The notes beneath the pieces were generated by a model. That model had not been told where the DNA came from. It did not search any database and saw only the letters and a program-made list of their open reading frames with translations. This document shows positions 58,311 through 64,000 of a stretch of DNA of 64,000 nucleotides, one piece after another (position 1 is the first letter of the stretch; every line of letters begins with the position of its first letter). This stretch comes from Mortierella alpina (lineage: Eukaryota; Mortierellomycota; Mortierellomycetes; Mortierellales; Mortierellaceae). The position numbers were made by a program, and so were the translations under genes. Location of the stretch: positions 310,001-374,000 of the forward strand of contig JANATF010000017.1 in assembly GCA_029449245.1 (NCBI GenBank), written 5' to 3'.

Positions 58311-58613
58311 ATGGCGTACATTACAGTCGACTTTTCCAACTTTATGCACTTCAAGGAGCACTTGAGCGCTACTGTTTCGACAAGTCGCCTCTTGACCAGG
58401 ACTACTATTAAGGTCAACGGTGCTCACGTTTATGCGAGAAGGACTTCGACCAGACCCGCGAGCGAGGATATCAGCGCATGGGTCCCTTATGGCGATGATC
58501 TCTGTGATCTTCCTTTGATAGCCTACTACAAATTGGACGGCGACTACGTGGAGTATCAACTGGGTGACCCCGAGCGACAGTTCTTCTTGATTGAACCACC
58601 CAAACAGCTTTGA
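58311..58613 (+). CDS. unknown 100-aa protein
   Basis: Single exon from a good ATG (GAAAGATGGC) to TGA. It has no signal peptide or membrane segment. Sequence such as MAYITVDFSNFMHFKEHLSA, TTIKVNGAHVYARR and DGDYVEYQLGDPERQFFLIE suggests a compact beta-rich domain. A TATA box upstream, a 7-bp hairpin (GAGCTAC/GTAGCTC, 58624-58645) and AATAAA at 58649-58654 downstream make a complete transcription unit. Family not recognised. Confidence 0.65.
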   Translation: MAYITVDFSNFMHFKEHLSATVSTSRLLTRTTIKVNGAHVYARRTSTRPASEDISAWVPYGDDLCDLPLIAYYKLDGDYVEYQLGDPERQFFLIEPPKQL

Positions 58614-58648
58614 TTTTGAGCTCGAGCTACTACACTTTGTAGCTCAGG

Positions 58649-58654
58649 AATAAA
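58649..58654 (+). terminator. poly(A) signal of the small gene
   Basis: AATAAA, 35 bp after the stop codon, just behind a short hairpin. Confidence 0.45.
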
Positions 58655-58800
58655 GTTCACGCTCTTTTAGACGCGGCGTGTTCTCCAGTGGATCCAAAAA
58701 GCCCTCGAAACGAGTTTGTGATGATTATTAGCGTTTGCTCCAAGTGAAATGCTCGTTGTTGGCCATTTCTGCAAACCAAAAACCGAAGACGCAAGGAAGC

Positions 58801-58824
58801 AAAAAAAAAAAAAAAAAAAAAAAA
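58801..58824. repeat. A24 homopolymer
   Basis: 24 A in the 321-bp space between the small gene and the CBM48 gene. The region also has two T-rich stretches at 58844-58866. Confidence 0.8.
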
Positions 58825-58934
58825 GACGTTGTATGCCATCGGCTTTTTTTTATTTTATTTTTTTTCTCAAGCGACGCTGTTCCAACTCGCTTATCCTCTT
58901 GCCATTTAAAACCCCATGGCGAAAATCCATTCAT

Positions 58935-60086
58935 TCAAGAAAACACCTTCTTCAGTTTCTTCCACAAGGACTTCTTCCCTCCTCCAGTCTTACCCGACTG
59001 CACCGCCAACGAAGTCGTGGGCGGGAACTGAGGCGTCGTGGTAGAAATGGCCGTTGTCGGGACCGCAGACTTGATCGTACCATTGTCCTTGATCGCCTCT
59101 TCGCCATACAGCTTGGGCATCGCGGTGCCCTTATTGTTACCAGTCGGACTGGTCGGCGTTTGAGCATTCGATAACGACGTTGGGTGCGACGACATGGACG
59201 ACACTAGTGAAGGCGCAGAAACCGAGGCGGACGCGTTCGACGTAGCGGTGTTGATGCTTAAAGGCGCGTTTCCCCCTCCTGCTACTGCTGCTGCTACTGC
59301 TGGTGCTGCTACAGACGCGTCCACAGTTGGGTGCGCGTTACCTGCAGCTGCTTCAGTACTGTGAGTTCTGGCTCGACCGGGGCTATGAGGCACCATCTCG
59401 GCAGTTGCCATCGTCGTCGTGATCGAACCATCCTGCAACGGCTTTGCATCTCCTGCAGTAGAAACACCCGTGGTTGTTTGAGGGTCGACCAGCGACTTTG
59501 TTGTTGCAGACTGGGTCATCTCTCCTCCAACCTGACCGCAGTTGTTACTGCTCATATCACGCTTGCTGTTGTTTGCAAAATCGCTGGGTGGGGGGAGAGG
59601 ATCATTGACAGCAAAATTCGGCGTCCCCCACAACCCTCCACCCAGTTTCTGAATCGTGGCCTCATCCCCTGCCTCTTTCGCCCTCTTTTCTGCCTCCAGT
59701 TGCTCGGACTCTCGCGTTTCGGCCAAGGTCCGGTCCTTCAGAAAACAAACATTGTTCAGGTTGCCCTCATAATCGCGCTCATTGGGTTGTGTAGGATCCG
59801 TTAACCAGTTGTGTCCATCGAGCACAAACTTGTATAGTAGCTTCCGTTTCGGTTGCAAAGACTCGCGTGGATTGGAGGTGGCTCCTTCTTCGTCGTGAAT
59901 GTGGGGGAGCCGTTCAAGATCCACCTGGATCTCGGCTTCGAAACGTCGCTTTTGGTCGTTTTTAGTGAAGGGGGCGGTGGTCCTTTGCCAATCATCAAAC
60001 GTGCCAGTGACTTGGACCGAGGAAGGAAAGTGCTGGTCTTGAGGCGGGAAGGGAAATGTAAACAGCACAGGCGTTATGCGCGGCAT
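58935..60086 (-). CDS. CBM48 (AMPK1-type glycogen-binding) domain protein, Crp1/Mdg1-like
   Basis: 383 aa from the ATG at 60086, which has an ideal context (CGCCACCATGCC). The CBM48 domain spans residues about 5-116: VLFTFPFP, VQVTGTFDDWQRT, a strand pair, then KLLYKFVLDGHNWLTDPTQP and NVCFLK. These are the W-x-x-T and F-x-x-D-G-x-W-x-x-D-P signatures shared with the AMPK beta subunit and yeast Crp1/Mdg1. The rest is Ser/Thr/Ala-rich and disordered with a basic C-terminus (GGGKKSLWKKLKKVFS). No kinase-interacting C-terminal domain is present, so it is not AMPK beta itself. The same frame is open 224 codons further up to an ATG at 60758, a His/Ser-rich stretch that is more likely leader. Role probably in carbohydrate signalling or cruciform-DNA binding as in the yeast relatives; uncertain. 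Confidence 0.8.
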   Translation of the reverse strand: MPRITPVLFTFPFPPQDQHFPSSVQVTGTFDDWQRTTAPFTKNDQKRRFEAEIQVDLERLPHIHDEEGATSNPRESLQPKRKLLYKFVLDGHNWLTDPTQPNERDYEGNLNNVCFLKDRTLAETRESEQLEAEKRAKEAGDEATIQKLGGGLWGTPNFAVNDPLPPPSDFANNSKRDMSSNNCGQVGGEMTQSATTKSLVDPQTTTGVSTAGDAKPLQDGSITTTMATAEMVPHSPGRARTHSTEAAAGNAHPTVDASVAAPAVAAAVAGGGNAPLSINTATSNASASVSAPSLVSSMSSHPTSLSNAQTPTSPTGNNKGTAMPKLYGEEAIKDNGTIKSAVPTTAISTTTPQFPPTTSLAVQSGKTGGGKKSLWKKLKKVFS

Positions 60087-62365
60087 GGTGGCGAAATCGT
60101 AATGGCGGAGGTTGTATGATTCGTCGTCGTAGTCGTTGCTATCGTACCGGTTGTAAACGAGGCGGTCGTGATAAAGATAGTGTGGATGCTGATGATGATG
60201 ATGTTGCTGATGATGATGTGTGCTAGGATGACCCTGAAGACTCTTTCTCGAGAATCGGAGTCGCAAAAACTGCAGAGTTGGGTTCGGTTTGAGAGAGATG
60301 CGAATGCACGTTGTGGAGAACGGATACTGTGGGTCGTGCAATTGGATACTTGTCGGGTCGCTTTCGTTACAATCAAGTGCGTAGTGATGGCGATGTCTGC
60401 TCCTCTCCTTGGCGGGCTCGTGAACTCTGTTGCCTCGGTGGATGGTGACAGAGGTTGGGCTGGTCGGTACTGTTGTAGAATCAGTCTTAGTGGCTGAAGG
60501 GTGTGCGGATTTGAAGTTCAATGCAGAGCTGAGAGATGGAGGGATGGGTAGGTATGGGAGTATGGACTCGAGTTGTCGATGGGATTTGATAACGATTGCT
60601 GGCACAGGAACGAAAAATGAACAGCTCACGAGCTGAATTTCATAGAAAAGCAGCACAAAAAAAAGAAAGCATTGCTTGTTAGTCGCAAGTAGAGAGATCG
60701 TCGGCAGGATCGCCATCTCGACCGCATTGGCATAACAAAAAAAGGCAGAAAATGGCATTACAGTCTAGTTCAAAATGCAGCAAAGTGGATCCCTTACAGA
60801 TGAACAAGGTGCGATGCAGTTTAGAGTTGAAAAAGGAAAAGAAAAAGGTGCAGCATGAAAAGTGAATCCATCATGGCTGTTGGCTTCACGCCCGGACGTG
60901 TTTTTTTCCCATTGTCTTGCTTTGTTTTCCCTTTCGTTTTCATTCATCTGCTGTACTGCGCGCTCCGATTGGCGGCCTCCTCACCGTGTTTGAAATGCGT
61001 CGTATCGCGAGAGAGAGAGGAGAGAGCACAGTCTTGACTGTCTTACCTGACGTGATCCTACAAACAGTAGGACCTGGATCTGAGTCGTGACCATCGGTTG
61101 TGCACTCGACTTGTTATGAAACCACAAATGTGAATTGCACCGAGTATTGTGCAAGTATTTATAGGCAATGCACGAAAGGCGAGGGGTGTTTGTTCAGGAT
61201 TACCCGCGTGGTTTGTGGATGAAGTTGAATTGATGGTTGGACAGGATCAACGCTCTTGGTGTGGACTTGAAGTGGCAGTAGGACAGGGTAAGAAGAGCTC
61301 ACAGAAAAGGGAAGAGAAAAGGATCTACATAGGGAAAAACAAGAACAGAGAGGTACAGAGATGTACAAGGTACTCACAACAAACATGTGTCCCCCAGACT
61401 TTTTCGCCCAGTTGTCGGTTCGCCTTTTGTGTTTGCTTTATGTAACGAGGAAGAGGTGACATGTTAATCTGATGTATCGCAGGGTGTCGCTGGTATGAAT
61501 TGTCATCATTTGCACTAGAAAGAAGCACTTGGCAAAAAGAACTATCGAAAAAAAGCGATGCGGTATGATAGACAAACGAAATGAAAAGTGGGGCGCAGGA
61601 GATTGTTAGCAGAGATTCGAATGATTGAATGTAATATAAGATCGCAGCATATGAAGCGTAGGATCAACCGAGAGCCCATAGGATTATCGGATGGAGGGGG
61701 GGGGGAGTTTGCCACATCGTCATTACCACCACCAGCAAGGTTAATGGTAGTATTTCCACTACCTGGAATGTGTTTTGGGTGGGGTCAAGTCGCCATCATT
61801 AGAATCGGTGTAGTCTCAAGAATTGTAAGAGCACTGACACTGTGTGCTTCACCGATAGAACTCACTAGACAACTAGGCCTTAACCGAGCGTAGGAGATAT
61901 GACGTTAGGATGTGAAAAGAAAGGAGGTGATGTCGACTAGCGCAAATTATTGAGAAAATCGAGAGGCCATTGCATGGGTGGGTTATACCCCTGTTAGAGC
62001 GAGACAACAAAAGTTGTGCGGATTCGTGAGTATGCTTTTACAATTCTGCTCTCGTTACACGAAATACTCGAAAGAACTTCTCTTGTGAGCGCGTGGTGTC
62101 ATGGAACAGGGCTCTCTTTTTCTGACGTTCTGTGGGATGGCCTGTGCATCCACTACAGTGATCGCCACATAGAACGAGATGGACCTGCGCATAAATCATG
62201 AACCACGGTAAGCGCCTTTCGCATGATATCCTATCCCATACAAGTGTGAACTGGCATTTATGGTCTCTTTAATTACCATAGAAGATATACCGATAAGTAG
62301 AAGAAATGTGTATCGAGCCTTCGTGTTGTGGACTGTTCCAGACTCACGGTGCTCCCCATATCCCA
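60087..62365. other. long upstream region without a recognisable gene
   Basis: 2.3 kb containing the CBM48 leader and promoter, a His-codon-rich GATGATGATG microsatellite (60187-60216) and only short open frames. TATTTATA at 61155 is a weak promoter-like match. No RNA gene or repeat family was seen. Confidence 0.4.
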
Positions 62366-63295
62366 TTATCTGCCAAAGATCGCAGCAAAGATGATGATCA
62401 GACTCCAAATGATGCACATTATGGCACACATCCGAGCCCACCAGCGCTCTCTCGGGTCCGGCGAGTTCATGAAGCACATTCCAAAGAGATACCCGAGATA
62501 GGTGCAAAGACTTTTGAGGCACGAGAGCAAGATCCAGTCGAGGACAATCAACAAACGCGATCATAATCAAAAGAATGGACGGAAAAAAAGAAAGGCGTCA
62601 GTGCTATAAAAAAAACAAGGTCAAATTCACCCTTGATGGTCTTCCATTTGTAGCCAGGATTCCGTCTAGATAGAAATCACTTGCCCCAAAAGACTGGAAT
62701 ACAAAAACAACGTTCAGACCGGTGTAAAGATACAAGTACGTTGAGCTGGAGGATTTACCCAAAGATGAAGCAGATCATGGCTACAGGGATGCCGGGTCCA
62801 GGTGCCATGCCATCTACATTGTTCATACGGTTCCTGTCATTGTCAACGACATAGACTACCGTGTGGCCTTGGGAGTGGTATCGTGGAGAGAGAAGAAGGA
62901 TCAATGACTGATTCTGGTAGGTGTGGAAAAGAAGACCTCAAGGGGCCACGATCGCGGCTGCGTTTACCTGGAGGGGGGGCGTACCCTCCGCCTGCGGGAG
63001 GGGGGATGTACTGCGCACTAGGGTGAGGCGAGGAGATGTATCCTGCACTGGGAGGGGCTCCCGCAGGCGGAGCATACTGTTGCGAGCTGCCGGCTACGCC
63101 TCCCACAGGCTGAGCCTGGTAGTAGGGCTGTGAAGGAGGGGGATAGCCGCCAGCGGGCGGACTGTATTTGGCGTTTGCTGACGCCGAGTTTGCACCGGCT
63201 GAGTTCGAGTAAGAAGGGGGAGGAGGCAGGGGCATACCATCCTGGTTCGTATCGGTGACGACCTTTGCGGCCTCATCGGTGTCTTTATGGCTCAT
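62366..63295 (-). CDS. proline-rich N-terminus, C-terminal membrane protein (gene model incomplete)
   Basis: ATG at 63295. Exon 1 is 63295-62968 (Pro/Gly/Tyr/Ser-rich: MPLPPPPSYSNSAG, GYPPPSQPYYQA, QYIPPPAGGGYAPPP). Exon 2 is 62855-62759 (VYVVDNDRNRMNNVDGMAPG, then PGIPVAMICFIFG). Exon 3 probably begins at about 62665 (RNPGYKWKTIK). The final exon carries two hydrophobic segments (TYLGYLFGMCFMNS and CAIMCIIWSLIIIFAAIFGR) and ends at 62366. The first two junctions are GT-AG and in phase. The junction into the last exon could not be made to fit, so an intron was missed or an indel is present. Domain order suggests a small multi-pass membrane protein with a long Pro-rich cytosolic N-tail. Family not recognised. 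Confidence 0.55.
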
Positions 63296-63686
63296 GTTTC
63301 GTGGAGGTGCTTAGCGCTGCAATTGCAAGAAAGTAATGGTGTGTGTGGTATCTTGGACTAGCTGCGTGGTAACAGTGGAGAGGCGCCTTTTGTTTTTAAT
63401 GGATGTGGAGATGCGGAAGCAGGTGAAGACGACGACGATGAGAAGTGGGGGATATGAAGAGAAGAAAGAAGCTGAAGAAGAAGAAGGGTGAGGAGCGACT
63501 CGAACGGAATACGAAAAGACGAGAAAAAGTGAATAGCCAACGGACGAGCCATCTGACACCAGGTGGATCGATCCCAAATGAAACCCACGGAAAAAAATCC
63601 TTTATGCGCGTGTGGCCACGGCCCGCTCGGGCGAATGGGGTCTGCACAAATGCAAAGTTGCATATACATCGTTGAACAGCCATGGG

Positions 63687-64000
63687 CTACACGGGCACCA
63701 GCTCAGAGAGCACAACGGCATGCGTGCCGGCATTGAACCGCACCAGGGGCCACTGACGGCGGATATACAGGTCCTGACCTCCAGATGCATTCCTTGTCCG
63801 CGTCCCCGCCAGATTCCACGGCGCACGCCCCTCCTCGCTCACTTCCTCGTCCCGCTTTGCATCACGATAGCCGTGAATCGTGCCTATCACCGTCTTCAGG
63901 TTCTTCCAGTGCTTCATCATGTACTCGACCTCCTCCATCCCCAGATCATGGCACATGTAGCTGAAATTGAACACCCTCAGCTCCTTAAGCCGATGCAACT
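63687..64000 (-). CDS. C-terminal part of an LRR (F-box/LRR family) protein, cut by the window edge
   Basis: The last 104 codons of a minus-strand gene entering from the right edge. LHRLKELRVFNFSYMCHDLG followed by MEEVEYMMKHWKNLKTVIGT is the family's terminal LRR and HW block, seen in the members at 13827, 16150 and 28679. The tail (GQDLYIRRQWPLVRFNAGTH) is specific to this member. The F-box, if any, lies outside the window. Confidence 0.7.
   Translation of the reverse strand, partial: LHRLKELRVFNFSYMCHDLGMEEVEYMMKHWKNLKTVIGTIHGYRDAKRDEEVSEEGRAPWNLAGTRTRNASGGQDLYIRRQWPLVRFNAGTHAVVLSELVPV

Overview
The window is nuclear DNA of a filamentous, early-diverging fungus. Genes have short GT-AG introns (donors mostly GTAAGT), there are no operons, and a eukaryotic tRNA-Cys with an oligo-T terminator is present. 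Large NACHT-WD40 proteins together with a family of F-box/leucine-rich-repeat (LRR) proteins suggest Mortierellomycota (Mortierella and relatives). That placement is an inference from gene content, not a measured identity.

Layout. 1-3.7 kb: mitochondrial ribosomal protein mS45 and a Cid1-type nucleotidyltransferase, converging. 5.2-12 kb: a NACHT-WD40 NLR-like gene (copy A) in a duplicated segment. 13.8-18 kb: two minus-strand LRR / F-box-LRR genes. 19-26 kb: a LARP1 orthologue and an unknown low-complexity protein with a membrane segment near its C-terminus. 26-34 kb: a tandem array of F-box/LRR genes, one frameshifted, with fragments, plus a cyanamide-hydratase-like HD protein. 34-42.1 kb: the second duplicated segment with NACHT-WD40 copy B, apparently inserted into a further F-box/LRR gene whose head (33.9 kb) and tail (42.1 kb) lie on either side. 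42.7 kb: a small secreted cysteine-rich protein. 44-49.4 kb: RAD54 and a divergent F-box-like/LRR gene. 51-53 kb: the splicing factor CWC24/RNF113 and tRNA-Cys. 53-55.2 kb: repeat-rich DNA, including an 860-bp element with 115-bp terminal inverted repeats (TIRs) around a PARP-type zinc-finger-like open frame. 57-64 kb: an unknown small gene, a CBM48 protein, a proline-rich membrane protein and the C-terminal end of one more LRR protein.

The most notable content is the pair of NLR-like genes. Each encodes a disordered N-terminus, a helical region, a NACHT NTPase, pentapeptide repeats and 14 WD40 repeats. The central 12 repeats are nearly identical 126-bp units that vary at a few codons per unit, at the kind of surface positions that carry recognition specificity in the Podospora HET-D/HET-E family. 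The two copies align without indels over the first 3,561 bp of coding sequence but carry different combinations of variable residues. In copy A a 260-bp tract is repeated exactly 882 bp (seven blades, one propeller) away. They look like expressed, constrained, diversifying non-self receptors embedded in an expanding F-box/LRR cluster. The effector activity of their N-termini is not recognisable.

Start codons were chosen at real ATGs. Several of the longest open frames begin at TTG and were shortened. Exon coordinates are given in the evidence text for spliced genes.
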